A stretch of DNA of 26,024 nucleotides, taken from NCBI GenBank assembly GCA_023389425.1, contig JAEWEK010000130.1:1-26024 (forward strand), read 5' to 3'. Position 1 is the stretch's first letter. Every line of letters begins with the position of its first letter. Below the pieces are notes generated by a model that did not search any database, was not told the origin of the DNA, and saw only the letters and a program-made list of their open reading frames with translations. This document shows positions 1 to 6,798 of this stretch, in pieces. The position numbers and the translations under genes were made by a program. Source of the DNA: Pseudomonadota bacterium. GTDB taxonomy: Bacteria > Pseudomonadota > Gammaproteobacteria > Burkholderiales > Burkholderiaceae_D.

Positions 1-1
1 C

Positions 2-313
2 TCTCCAGCCGATGCCCGTTCGTTATCTCACTTAATTTGGGATTCACCTATCTCTGAGCGATCCAATGAGGTAAGGCAGTATTTTATCGGTATGGCTTTG
101 CAGCGTTACGACGAGGCAATCGCGTTAGAAATGCCGTCTTTAGTCGATAAATTCGTTGACCAAGTGATGTTGACGGCAAAGCGCAAGGGGTTGGATGCTG
201 AAAACAGAATTAATGGTCAGCAGGAATCTTGGTTTAAAGTAGCAGGCTCATTTGAGGCACAGTTTTTTGAGGCAATCAAAGAACAAATTGAGAAGCGCGA
301 AGCACAACGATAA
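2..313 (+). CDS. C-terminal part of an unrecognised protein, cut by the window edge
   Basis: The frame is open from the first bases of the window to a TAA at 311-313. The visible 103 residues are therefore the C-terminal part of a longer gene rather than a small gene starting at the ATG at 92. The product is hydrophilic and probably helical, with many Glu, Lys and Gln residues and a very charged tail (KEQIEKREAQR). I see no membrane segment, signal peptide or known motif, and I do not recognise the family. Base composition is low in GC, like the other cargo genes of this region and unlike the core genes after 7100, so the accessory region probably extends leftward beyond the window. It is followed by about 240 bp without a convincing gene before the first glycosylase remnant. 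Confidence 0.55.
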   Translation, partial: SPADARSLSHLIWDSPISERSNEVRQYFIGMALQRYDEAIALEMPSLVDKFVDQVMLTAKRKGLDAENRINGQQESWFKVAGSFEAQFFEAIKEQIEKREAQR

Positions 314-554
314 TGTCATATTAGATGTGAAGACAGTCCGCTGTAAATTGTTCAGCTTCACTTCAAATTCCTTGATGACCTAAACGATGTCAAATCAACC
401 AGAAATCAAAGTGCAAATTGCTCGTGGTAATGAAATCGCGTCATATTCCACATGTTTGTTGACGACGAATATTGTGTGAATTCAAGATGTTGGTGAGAAA
501 ATATACCATTGGTGTCAATAGAAACACGTCGTGGACAGCTGAGATCGTAAAGTA

Positions 555-579
555 GGTGTCAAATTAACCAAAACATCAA
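555..579 (+). repeat. Boundary repeat, copy 1
   Basis: This 25-bp sequence begins GGTGTCAAATTAACC and ends ATCAA. It recurs at 4667-4691 with one difference and at 6774-6798 with two. It runs straight into the glycosylase remnant, and in that frame it reads CQINQNI. A short GATCGT block lies just upstream, as it does at the other two copies with variable spacing. A TAA at 548-550 closes the frame upstream. Confidence 0.8.
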
Positions 580-976
580 TCAATTCTGGAAGCTTGTCGG
601 CGCGCTGGTCGATGAAGACCTCTACGGACTCCCTTACGACCAACGCCTGCCGCGCCTGCTCGCGCACCGCTTCGGCCTGTGGGACGTGCTGGCCGCCTGC
701 GAGCGCGAGGGTAGCCTCGATTCCGCCATCCGCAAGCCGGCCGCCAACGATTTCGACCGCCTGCGCCATTTGTGCCCGCAACTGGAAACAGTCGGCTTCA
801 ACGGCCAGGCATCGGGCAAGTTCGCGCCGCAGTTCGAACAGGCCGGCTACCGCGCCGTGGTGCTGCCGTCGTCCTCGCCGGCGCACATGGCGATGAGCTT
901 CGAAGCGAAACTGGCCGTGTGGCGCCGCCTGGCTGACGACAAGCTGGACACCGGCAGGACTGCGCAGCTGTTCTGA
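578..976 (+). pseudogene. 5'-truncated DNA-deoxyinosine glycosylase remnant
   Basis: From the codon at 578 the frame reads NQFWKLVGAL and continues to a TGA at 974-976 without interruption. It matches residues 48 to the C-terminus of the full-length glycosylase at 4721-5236: FGLWDVLA aligns with VGLWDVIA, VGFNG with VAFNG, and VLPSSSPAH with DLPSSSPAH. The first 47 residues, including the GSLPGEKS-type active-site motif, are missing and replaced by the 25-bp boundary repeat. No usable start codon precedes the conserved part; the first in-frame ATG is at 686, so an active enzyme is unlikely. Codon use is GC-rich like the core genome, in contrast to the full-length copy, suggesting this is native sequence rather than a duplicate of that gene. 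The family (UDG superfamily, hypoxanthine/deoxyinosine-type) is assigned from motifs only. Confidence 0.85.
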
Positions 977-1514
977 CGGGTAGCCGTTTCCCCCGACGTT
1001 GGCCCTGGGTTTGCATGCGCATTGCCTACGGTTTACCCCTTGCATGTAGCAGCGTCGTGACCGGCACGCCTCACGAGCGTCGAGAGAGCTTTTGATATCG
1101 GCAACAGCTCCGATGAGTGACGTGGCAGAGGTTCGGAGTCCTGAGTGCTTGATGCTTGATCCGGTCCAGCAGAAATGTGCAGACGTTTGAACAGCACCTG
1201 TATCGTGTTGCGGGCTGACCCAAGTGGTAGCAGCGAGCTTCAGGTGTCGGACAGCTATCCGCGCGCTGAACGGCGGCGCGAACCGAGCTGCGGGGGCTGA
1301 TGGACACAGTTCGCTATGAGACGCCGCGTTCCGATTCTAAGCACCCTTGAACGCGCGGTAGTTTTAGCGGCACGCCGAGAGAGCAATCCAAGGCAGCATT
1401 GTAAGGCGGTTTCGAAGCTTAACTGGGCAGTGAAGAAGCTGAAAGACTTCTTCAGTCGAATTCGAATAGATATGCATAACGTTGGAGCGACGCAATTTCT
1501 TTCCCCGCGCAAGA
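977..1514. other. Non-coding stretch between glycosylase remnant and diiron operon
   Basis: I see no convincing gene in these 538 bp. Short open frames exist on both strands, but they lack ribosome binding sites, their products resemble nothing, and one (1316-1660) runs into the antisense of the gene ending at 1515. A small hairpin (GAAGAAG at 1432-1438 with CTTCTTC at 1447-1453) has no T-run and is not a good terminator. The stretch may be decayed sequence at a recombination boundary. Confidence 0.5.
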
Positions 1515-1937
1515 TCAAAGTATCTTATGCTGAACTACCAAGTCATCCACGGTTGCTCCAAAGCGCAGAAACGCTAGGCGGTGCGGGCCAACTCGATAAG
1601 CGTCTTTCCGAGCCTCAAAGAACGGAAGATCGTACCACAGGATATCGAACTCAACCATGAGTCCTTTTCGACGAACATTTGACCATTCGTACAGTGTTTC
1701 ATGTTCAGCGCGCCGGGATAATATGCCGGCGAACTGTATTAGGGCGCGCTCGCATTCTGTAATTTGAGATACATCTCGAAGGCGAAGCGTACACTTGGAT
1801 ATGGCAACGGCCTCAGTGGAAGTGCGGCGGCCGAACTCGCCCCCAAGGAAAAGTACTTTCATCTTCGCTCTTGAGAGATCACGCTTATTTTTGGAGTCGG
1901 GTATAGATTCCATCTGAAACTCGATTGCTGGTCTCAT
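1515..1937 (-). CDS. Hypothetical protein, third gene of the diiron operon
   Basis: This encodes 140 residues, and I do not recognise the family. There is no signal peptide or membrane helix. The C-terminal half has an aromatic, alternating pattern (FDILWYDLPFFEARKD, then GPHRLAFLRFG) that looks like a folded alpha/beta protein. The ATG at 1937 shares its A with the TAA stop of the upstream gene (TAATG), and no strong Shine-Dalgarno sequence is visible, so translation is probably coupled to that gene. An alternative start at the ninth residue, a Met, also lacks a ribosome binding site. It belongs to a three-gene operon headed by the ferritin-like protein at 2605-3438. Its role is unknown; the tight coupling suggests a shared function. 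Confidence 0.65.
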   Translation of the reverse strand: MRPAIEFQMESIPDSKNKRDLSRAKMKVLFLGGEFGRRTSTEAVAISKCTLRLRDVSQITECERALIQFAGILSRRAEHETLYEWSNVRRKGLMVEFDILWYDLPFFEARKDAYRVGPHRLAFLRFGATVDDLVVQHKIL

Positions 1938-2590
1938 TAGCGCATGGGCCCGGTTTGCATCTCGCTTTCTTTCAAAGTTCCATTAATCACCATCATGCGT
2001 TCATAGAAGTTTAACCACACGGCATCGATAAATCTCCGCGCGAAAATTGACCCCGTTTCAGCATGAAAAATCGATGTCGTGGTGAGGCGTGTACGGTTAC
2101 TAGTTACCTTTGTGAAACGCATCAGTACAATGCCCTTTTTCTTATCGTACGGCTCTATCGGGCCTTTCTTTTTTTTCGGTTCCCTAGTCGGCGCTGGAGT
2201 ACTTGGTTCAGGATCCTTATCTGTGCCGACAAAAGGATTGGTCACCGCTTCTTTCGTAATCAATGTTGGGCGTTTTAGAGTGTACTTCACCAACATAATT
2301 CTTGGCGGAAGGTTGCCTTCCTCCACATGTTCAAATGCAAAAAATTGGTTTTCGGGAAGAACCTCTTGTATTCCATAGCGTATCGGCGGCGTTGAGGATT
2401 TGATGATCGAGAATAATGGCACATGAGCCATGGGGTCGGCGAACGAAGAGAAAAAGTCGTCTTGACCGATCCCAAAGATCTTCGACATTTGAGTTCGAAC
2501 CACAAGTGGATCGGGGTCAGGAATAGGTTCATATCGAACCCCGCGAGCCTTCGCGATCTTTCGCAGTTCTTCTTCAGTCTTTGGCGTCAT
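1937..2590 (-). CDS. Hypothetical protein with Pro/Lys-rich linker, second gene of the diiron operon
   Basis: I chose the ATG at 2590 (217 residues) over the in-frame ATG at 2605. A full GGAGG (2603-2599) lies 8 nt upstream of it, whereas the earlier ATG overlaps the upstream stop and has no ribosome binding site. The N-terminal part contains a PIPDPDPLVV stretch. An acidic-then-basic low-complexity linker at about residues 121-153 (DKDPEPSTPAPTREPKKKKG) separates it from a C-terminal region with an aromatic RFIDAVWLNFYERMM helix. No enzyme motif, signal peptide or membrane span is seen. The protein looks like two folded parts joined by a flexible linker. I do not recognise the family. It lies between the ferritin-like gene and a third unknown gene, both within a few bases, and is probably a partner of the diiron protein. 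Confidence 0.7.
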   Translation of the reverse strand: MTPKTEEELRKIAKARGVRYEPIPDPDPLVVRTQMSKIFGIGQDDFFSSFADPMAHVPLFSIIKSSTPPIRYGIQEVLPENQFFAFEHVEEGNLPPRIMLVKYTLKRPTLITKEAVTNPFVGTDKDPEPSTPAPTREPKKKKGPIEPYDKKKGIVLMRFTKVTSNRTRLTTTSIFHAETGSIFARRFIDAVWLNFYERMMVINGTLKESEMQTGPMR

Positions 2591-2604
2591 ATAGATAACC
2601 TCCA

Positions 2605-3438
2605 TTATGCGTCAAGAATGTGCATTAGATCGTCATACATACGCATTGATTCTGCATTCTCAGGATGTATTGACGCTTCAGTTGCGCGGTTGAAAACTTC
2701 ATCGCGCACTGACATTGGATCGCGGCCTGCTGCAGATTCGTTAGCATACCGGATCGCAGCTTCATATCCGATGCAGTATTGTCTGGCGACCGTTTTGGCG
2801 TGATGGCGAACACGTGCCTGCATGTCTGCATTCTTGCAATAATGGAAGATAAAATCACGGCCTAATCTCACGTGATGTGGCTCGTCTGGAAGAATGTGTT
2901 CGACATAGACAGCGAAGGTTTCCGGGTCAAACTTCGCCATCGGTGCGAGGAGGGTCGGAAGGAATAGTCCCTCACCTATAAAATTAGAGGTGGCGAAGTA
3001 TTCGGCAGGATGGGTTAGCTTATCCATATAGTCGAACGACGCGGACCATTCATAGATAGGCTCAAGGTAATATTTTTTAGGGTCCGCGCCCCAAAGTTCA
3101 AGCTGTCTGCATAGTACTGCTGCATGCTTGGTTTCGTCGGCAATTTGCTGCCCCACACGGCGTAGCAGCGTTGGGTTTTCGAGACGCTGCAACTGTCTAG
3201 CAAGAACAGTCGACTCTCGCCATTCGGGATAAACACCTAGCTGGATCAGAAAGATTATTTCGGGACGACGTGCCGGCTCCAAGTCCGGGACACTGTGCAG
3301 CGGCGGTCGTCCAAATTTCCCACTAAGAATTGCACGCGCTGCGCTTGTCCTGATACCTTCGAGCTCGTGAATAAAATCGTCGATAGGTTGGGCTTCCATA
3401 GTCGGCTCTCGCGTAATGTCGCTTGACTCTCCATTCAT
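2605..3438 (-). CDS. Ferritin-like diiron protein, first gene of a three-gene operon
   Basis: This 277-residue, largely helical protein carries the ligand pattern of a ferritin-like four-helix diiron site. A Glu in PEWRES (E72 or E75) would come from helix 1, ETKH (E102/H105) from helix 2, E156 in NFIGEGLF from helix 3, and EPHH (E186/H189) from helix 4. All six expected ligands seem present, so it could be an active oxygenase or oxidase. The superfamily includes MiaE, aldehyde-deformylating oxygenases and many uncharacterised enzymes; I cannot tell the substrate. The ATG at 3438 has GGAGAG a few bases upstream. It heads an operon with two unknown genes (14-bp gap, then a one-base overlap). 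A 17-bp perfect palindrome at 3485-3501 lies about 47 bp upstream and may be an operator. Codon use is much less GC-rich than in core genes, consistent with horizontal acquisition. Confidence 0.75.
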   Translation of the reverse strand: MNGESSDITREPTMEAQPIDDFIHELEGIRTSAARAILSGKFGRPPLHSVPDLEPARRPEIIFLIQLGVYPEWRESTVLARQLQRLENPTLLRRVGQQIADETKHAAVLCRQLELWGADPKKYYLEPIYEWSASFDYMDKLTHPAEYFATSNFIGEGLFLPTLLAPMAKFDPETFAVYVEHILPDEPHHVRLGRDFIFHYCKNADMQARVRHHAKTVARQYCIGYEAAIRYANESAAGRDPMSVRDEVFNRATEASIHPENAESMRMYDDLMHILDA

Positions 3439-3484
3439 GGTTCTCTCCAGGAAATGGTTAAACGCTTCAATCGAATTGCTATGG

Positions 3485-3501
3485 CTGAATCAGTGATTCA
3501 G
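3485..3501. promoter_or_regulatory. Perfect 17-bp palindrome upstream of the diiron operon (candidate operator)
   Basis: CTGAATCA and TGATTCAG form a perfect 8-bp inverted repeat around one central base. The start codon of the ferritin-like gene is at 3438. On the minus strand a TTGACG hexamer (3528-3523) sits where a -35 box would place the palindrome over or just after the -10 position, although the -10 itself is poor. This arrangement fits a dimeric repressor site. No regulator gene is in the neighbourhood. Confidence 0.45.
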
Positions 3502-3653
3502 TTTCCTACTGCTCTCTGCCGCCGTCAACCTTGTGCAAAAAAACAACATCTTCAAAAAGGAGTTTTGGCTTTAACATCCAAGCTTTGAGTAAGCTCGCGC
3601 CGCAATTCGTAATGGTTATTGAACAGTGGATAATGTTGTGGGCTGTAAATTCG

Positions 3654-4205
3654 TTATTGATTTTGCAAAATAACCTTCTGATTTAGCACATCGTATAATT
3701 GCTGAAGGGTTAATGGTTGCGTTATTTGTGATGTTTTTTCTGTGGTCGTGTCCTTGTCTTTCGTAACCGTCTTCTCAGTTGTAGTAGTTATTGGTGTAAC
3801 GGAAACCCCAATTAAAGTGTCTTTGTTAGCTAAGAAGAGGTTTTGAAATTTGAATGAAATTTGGTTTCCGCGGCTTGAGCCATTTTCGATTGTCTTATCA
3901 AACGAAGCACTGGGAATTTCTTTAAAAATTCCTCCGGGCGCAAGATCGATACCAATTTGAGTCTTGTCGTTGGAGGTGGCTGTAATATTAAATGTTACGT
4001 TGACCTCAGAGATGAGAAGACCGGCTTTCTTTTTGTCTCGAGTGTTTTCGTTTGTTTGCAGAAAATCAATTCCATCTTTGACTTGAGCTAACGCGTCCTT
4101 CAATGTGATTTCGCTAGGCATTGGTTTAGGGCCAGAGCAGCCAGCGATAGAGAAAGAAGTCGTGAGCAAAAAAAATAAGCGAAAAATTAAATATTTTTTC
4201 TTCAT
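3654..4205 (-). CDS. Lipoprotein, possibly with a trypsin-co-occurring (trypco2-like) domain
   Basis: This encodes 183 residues starting MKKKYLIFRLFFLL, with a lipobox SIAGC (Cys 23), so it should be a lipid-anchored envelope protein. GAGGAG lies 9 nt upstream of the ATG. After the Cys comes one compact domain: a helix (SEITLKDALAQVKDGIDFL) followed by beta strands (AGLLISEVNVTFNITATSND, then IGIDLAPGG). This order resembles the small trypco2 domain linked to protease-based conflict systems, but I judge that by eye and it is uncertain. The C-terminal part contains a Thr/Lys/Asp-rich stretch with repeated TTTEKT, probably a flexible linker, then an amphipathic tail. The gene is AT-rich compared with core genes. 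It lies 215 bp upstream of the ferritin-like gene on the same strand, far enough that it may have its own promoter. Confidence 0.7.
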   Translation of the reverse strand: MKKKYLIFRLFFLLTTSFSIAGCSGPKPMPSEITLKDALAQVKDGIDFLQTNENTRDKKKAGLLISEVNVTFNITATSNDKTQIGIDLAPGGIFKEIPSASFDKTIENGSSRGNQISFKFQNLFLANKDTLIGVSVTPITTTTEKTVTKDKDTTTEKTSQITQPLTLQQLYDVLNQKVILQNQ

Positions 4206-4666
4206 TAATGCTATCTCCTCGAGTATTGTTCACTGTCATCTAATGTCGACTGGTGACAACTGAAAGAAGTGCCCATACATAGACTCGCCTTGTCCTCGAT
4301 CGACGTAACAAAACCTTTACAATGTACTCCTCCAATTATCGAACTATCAATTAAATAATTTTTATTACAAGAGAAAAATGGATAGGCTTGACGTTGTAGG
4401 AAAATGGCGTTTGAAAATATAAATTTCAGTTTGGCAATGAAATCTCAAAGCGGACGTCAGTTCTGAGCGAAACACGAATATGCCGCTCGTGAATTAGAGA
4501 GAAGTGCTCTTGCTGAGTATGTCTGCTTGAGGGCACATTAGACAATAGCTGTAGATTCCTGGCCGGCCTCCGCCATTAAGCTAGCTTCAAGTCAGGACTA
4601 AATTTAAAGGCACTGTCGACTTCCACTGTCTTGGAACAGCTAAGCTCGGATCGTTTAGACTTCGAT
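4206..4666. other. AT-rich gene-free stretch upstream of the lipoprotein gene
   Basis: These 461 bp contain no frame I can support. The region must hold the promoter of the lipoprotein gene (minus strand). Near its right end, ACAGCTAAG (4636-4644) and GATCGT (4649-4654) resemble the sequence just upstream of boundary repeat copy 1, which has ACAGCTGAG followed by TCGT. I could not identify a convincing sigma-70 promoter. Confidence 0.45.
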
Positions 4667-4691
4667 GGTGTCAAATTAACCAAAAGATCAA
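4667..4691 (+). repeat. Boundary repeat, copy 2
   Basis: This is the second 25-bp copy, differing from copy 1 only at its twentieth base (G for C). In the corresponding frame it reads CQINQKI followed by NK, then ends at a TAG at 4704-4706, so here the repeat is not fused to the conserved glycosylase part. It sits 29 bp upstream of the start of the full-length glycosylase gene. Its first ten bases occur inverted at 5257-5266, just after that gene. Confidence 0.8.
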
Positions 4692-4720
4692 CAAGCGGCT
4701 CGCTTAGTAGGATGCACTAG

Positions 4721-5236
4721 ATGATCAAGTCTGCCCCAAACCAACTGCTGCGCAAGCGATGCTTTGACCCGGTGGTCGATGTGCGTACCCGTTTGCTATT
4801 ACTTGGCAGTTTGCCCGGCGAGAAATCACTGGAAATCCAGCAGTATTATGGGAATCGCCAAAATAAGTTCTGGAAATTGGTGGGTGCGGTGTTAAATGTC
4901 GATTTGTGCGTTCTGTCATACGACGTCAGACTCGACATCTTGTTGTCGCGTGGCGTTGGGCTTTGGGACGTGATCGCCGAAGCCGATCGCCCTGGCAGCT
5001 TGGACGCTAACATCACCAATGCCTACCAGAATGCTTTGACCGGCCTCATAGGAACGCTGCCCAACTTGCGCGCGGTCGCCTTTAATGGGGCCATCGCAGC
5101 GCGCCTAGGTCGCAAACAGCTCCGCGCGTTCAGCGATCGCCTTTGTCTGGTTGACCTTCCGTCGTCAAGCCCTGCACATACGGTCGGCTTTGAACAAAAG
5201 TTGCAGGCGTGGTGCCACCTTGCCGAACATTTGTAG
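4721..5236 (+). CDS. DNA-deoxyinosine glycosylase (UDG superfamily), full-length
   Basis: This encodes 171 residues, the usual size for small hypoxanthine/deoxyinosine-type glycosylases. These remove deaminated adenine (hypoxanthine) from DNA to start base-excision repair. Motif 1 is LLLGSLPGEKS (residues 26-36), the central NKFW is at 48-51, and the second active-site motif PSSSPAH is at 147-153. A TAGGA lies 8 nt before the ATG. The gene lies within a unit bounded by a 25-bp boundary repeat on the left and an inverted copy of its first ten bases on the right. Its base composition is clearly lower in GC than either truncated relative in the window, so it was probably acquired from elsewhere rather than being the parent of those fragments. 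It may restore an activity lost when the native gene was truncated, which is inference. Confidence 0.85.
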   Translation: MIKSAPNQLLRKRCFDPVVDVRTRLLLLGSLPGEKSLEIQQYYGNRQNKFWKLVGAVLNVDLCVLSYDVRLDILLSRGVGLWDVIAEADRPGSLDANITNAYQNALTGLIGTLPNLRAVAFNGAIAARLGRKQLRAFSDRLCLVDLPSSSPAHTVGFEQKLQAWCHLAEHL

Positions 5237-5256
5237 AGCTTCGACCAACCTGTGCT

Positions 5257-5267
5257 ATTTGACACCC
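5257..5267 (-). repeat. Inverted partner of the boundary repeat
   Basis: ATTTGACACCC is the reverse complement of GGGTGTCAAAT, matching the first bases of the boundary repeats. Together with copy 2 it brackets the full-length glycosylase in a unit of about 600 bp with short inverted ends. No equivalent inverted copy is visible after the two truncated glycosylases. Ten to eleven matching bases could arise by chance, so support is moderate. Confidence 0.4.
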
Positions 5268-5327
5268 GTGAGTCGACTTCGGCTCCAGATGTTCATCTAT
5301 TTCGTTTTAAGCCGCACGCCTTCGCCC

Positions 5328-5453
5328 ATGGGCAAGTTTTTTTGCTCCTTGCTACTCGGTTTTTATTTCCTGTCCATCGCGTCAGCCCACATGACACAAA
5401 AAATGGATCGAGTCGTTGCGCTACTTGAGTTCTGCATTCAGACTAGGAAGTGA
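5328..5453 (+). CDS. Possible 41-residue secreted small protein
   Basis: The frame from the ATG at 5328 encodes a short basic start, a hydrophobic core (CSLLLGFYFLSI) and an ASA-H cleavage-like site, followed by only about 20 residues (MTQKMDRVVALLEFCIQTRK). That is the look of a signal peptide with a tiny mature part. No good ribosome binding site precedes it, and the frame is open further upstream, overlapping the end of the glycosylase gene. It may be chance, or the remnant start of an envelope protein gene broken by a recombination event. I recognise no family. Confidence 0.2.
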   Translation: MGKFFCSLLLGFYFLSIASAHMTQKMDRVVALLEFCIQTRK

Positions 5454-5498
5454 TGCATGGAATACAATTCCATTTAACGAAAGCCAAAGTTCCGGTTC

Positions 5499-6245
5499 TC
5501 AATGATGAAGTGTCATCAAACTGGAGAAGGGCTGGGTCCGAACGAGCGCAGAAAGTATTCCAATTTCATTCTCGGCTTTGTGAGGGTCGGTCCGGTCGTC
5601 CACAATAATCAGTGGCGAGACGGTGTCAGCAAACGGACCATTGATTACATCACCGACCTTGCGCATCGCCCCCCCTGTCGCCTGTGGGCTCGGTGAAATG
5701 ACATCAATGAGATCGTTCCCGTGCCGAAAATCGAACACGTGATCGACCATCGACGCACCCCGCACGTGCACACGTCGTTGAAGCTGGATCATTGGGTTGC
5801 GGGCCATGAGATACGGTTCAGCCTCGGCCAACAGGTCGTGTTCAACACGCGTGTTACTCATCTGTTCTCTGGCCCAATGGGCGACATCTAGCAGTGCTGT
5901 AATGCTGCGGGCGAAGTTCCATGCAGCATTGCTTTTTTGTGTGAGCAGTTTGAAATCACCTTCTTCTCCCAAGGTAATCCCATGTGCTTTCACAACATCG
6001 CGAAGCACGCGAACTGTCGAATGATGGTTTAGGTCAAGTCCCAAACCACTCAAGTGAGCAAAGGTATCTCCGTTGTCGCTGATTACCACATGGTTATCAC
6101 TCATCTCTAGGAGGTAGAGCGTGATCGCGGCACCATCTGGCAAGCTAAACGGGGTTCCGATGCGCAGCCCAGGTTCGCCCCGGATGCCCCGCACGGGCTT
6201 GCAATCGTATCTGGTGAGCGCTTGCGCCCATTCGCAGTTCAACAT
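5499..6245 (-). CDS. DUF1828-domain protein
   Basis: The start chosen is the ATG at 6245 (248 residues, MLNCEWAQAL), which overlaps the stop of the upstream gene by 7 nt. A longer in-frame start at 6293 would lie well inside that gene and has no advantage. Residues about 28-72 (GTPFSLPDGAAITLYLL, then HVVISDNGDTFAHLSGLG) match the DUF1828 pattern: a predicted beta-rich domain with a D-x-G-x-T signature. The C-terminal half (DHVFDFRHGNDLIDVISP, then PLIIVDDRTD) has a beta-alpha pattern like the DUF1829-type region that often follows. The biochemical role of these domains is not established. The gene forms a two-gene operon with the one ending at 6239. Composition is less GC-rich than in core genes. 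Confidence 0.7.
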   Translation of the reverse strand: MLNCEWAQALTRYDCKPVRGIRGEPGLRIGTPFSLPDGAAITLYLLEMSDNHVVISDNGDTFAHLSGLGLDLNHHSTVRVLRDVVKAHGITLGEEGDFKLLTQKSNAAWNFARSITALLDVAHWAREQMSNTRVEHDLLAEAEPYLMARNPMIQLQRRVHVRGASMVDHVFDFRHGNDLIDVISPSPQATGGAMRKVGDVINGPFADTVSPLIIVDDRTDPHKAENEIGILSALVRTQPFSSLMTLHH

Positions 6246-6589
6246 GGCTGATCCAAATTGAAACGTTCGATATTCGTGTGAGATAGAAACCACGCTAGCA
6301 TACCCTGCCAGTTCGTACAGTCTACGCCAGTCTCGCGCACCGGGCGAACTTCACCATTCGGAAGATGTTCGTGCGGGCCGTAGATCGGTATTTCGCCGTT
6401 ATGACTGAGCTTGTCGACAGGACAGACTTCGAGTTGATAAGCGCGCTGCCGCAGCGATCCGACACGCTGGAAGACCGACAGGGTGATTAGACAGTCATCA
6501 ACCAGGGTCGGAAGTCGCGCCTCGATCTGCAGAGTCATCCCAGGGATCGAAATTCCGTCGACGTCAAACAGGATCGCCGTTCCAACCAT
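6239..6589 (-). CDS. Small partner protein upstream of the DUF1828 gene
   Basis: This encodes 116 residues. A GGGGA lies upstream of the ATG at 6589. The protein has a beta-rich first part, a central YGPHEHLPNG motif, and a C-terminal helix (NWQGMLAWFLSHTNIERF). The general plan and the pairing recall small proteins that commonly precede DUF1828 genes (the DUF6978 type, which also have a histidine-containing GPH-x-H stretch followed by a terminal helix). I consider that assignment tentative. The stop overlaps the next start (ATGTTGA), showing translational coupling. The fixed pairing suggests the two proteins act together, as in a toxin/antitoxin or host-defence pair, but nothing in the sequence proves this. 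Confidence 0.6.
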   Translation of the reverse strand: MVGTAILFDVDGISIPGMTLQIEARLPTLVDDCLITLSVFQRVGSLRQRAYQLEVCPVDKLSHNGEIPIYGPHEHLPNGEVRPVRETGVDCTNWQGMLAWFLSHTNIERFNLDQPC

Positions 6590-6773
6590 GAGTCCCCGGT
6601 GGTTCTCTTTTGGACGAAAGCCCGTCCAGTTCTCTTGGCGAACTTTTTCTGTTGCAGGATATGCTGAACCTTGTCTGGGTCAAAGTGCATCCGCATATTC
6701 CTGGTGGGCTTTGTGGTTTAGGCAAGTTTAACTCAAGAAGTGAGAGCGGTCGATCTGATCGTTAAGCGGGAAG

Positions 6774-6798
6774 GGTGTCAAATTGACCAAACCATCAA
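6774..6798 (+). repeat. Boundary repeat, copy 3
   Basis: This is the third 25-bp copy, with G for A at its twelfth base and C for A at its nineteenth relative to copy 1. It continues directly into the second glycosylase remnant in the same reading frame as copy 1 (here GCQIDQTIN). A GATCGT block lies 11 bp upstream. Confidence 0.8.

Noticed and set aside
386..409. A fourth, degenerate copy of the boundary repeat (GATGTCAAATCAACC)
   Set aside because: It needs several mismatches and a gap, is followed by no glycosylase sequence, and overlaps a short frame starting MSNQPEIKV (387-479) that could itself be a gene remnant.
1316..1660. A 114-codon open frame on the + strand
   Set aside because: No ribosome binding site, an unlikely composition, and it overlaps the antisense of the gene at 1515-1937.
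4658..5281. GACTTCG on both sides of the intact glycosylase unit (4658-4664 and 5275-5281) as a target duplication
   Set aside because: The right copy is not adjacent to the inverted end; seven bases at unequal distance are likely chance.
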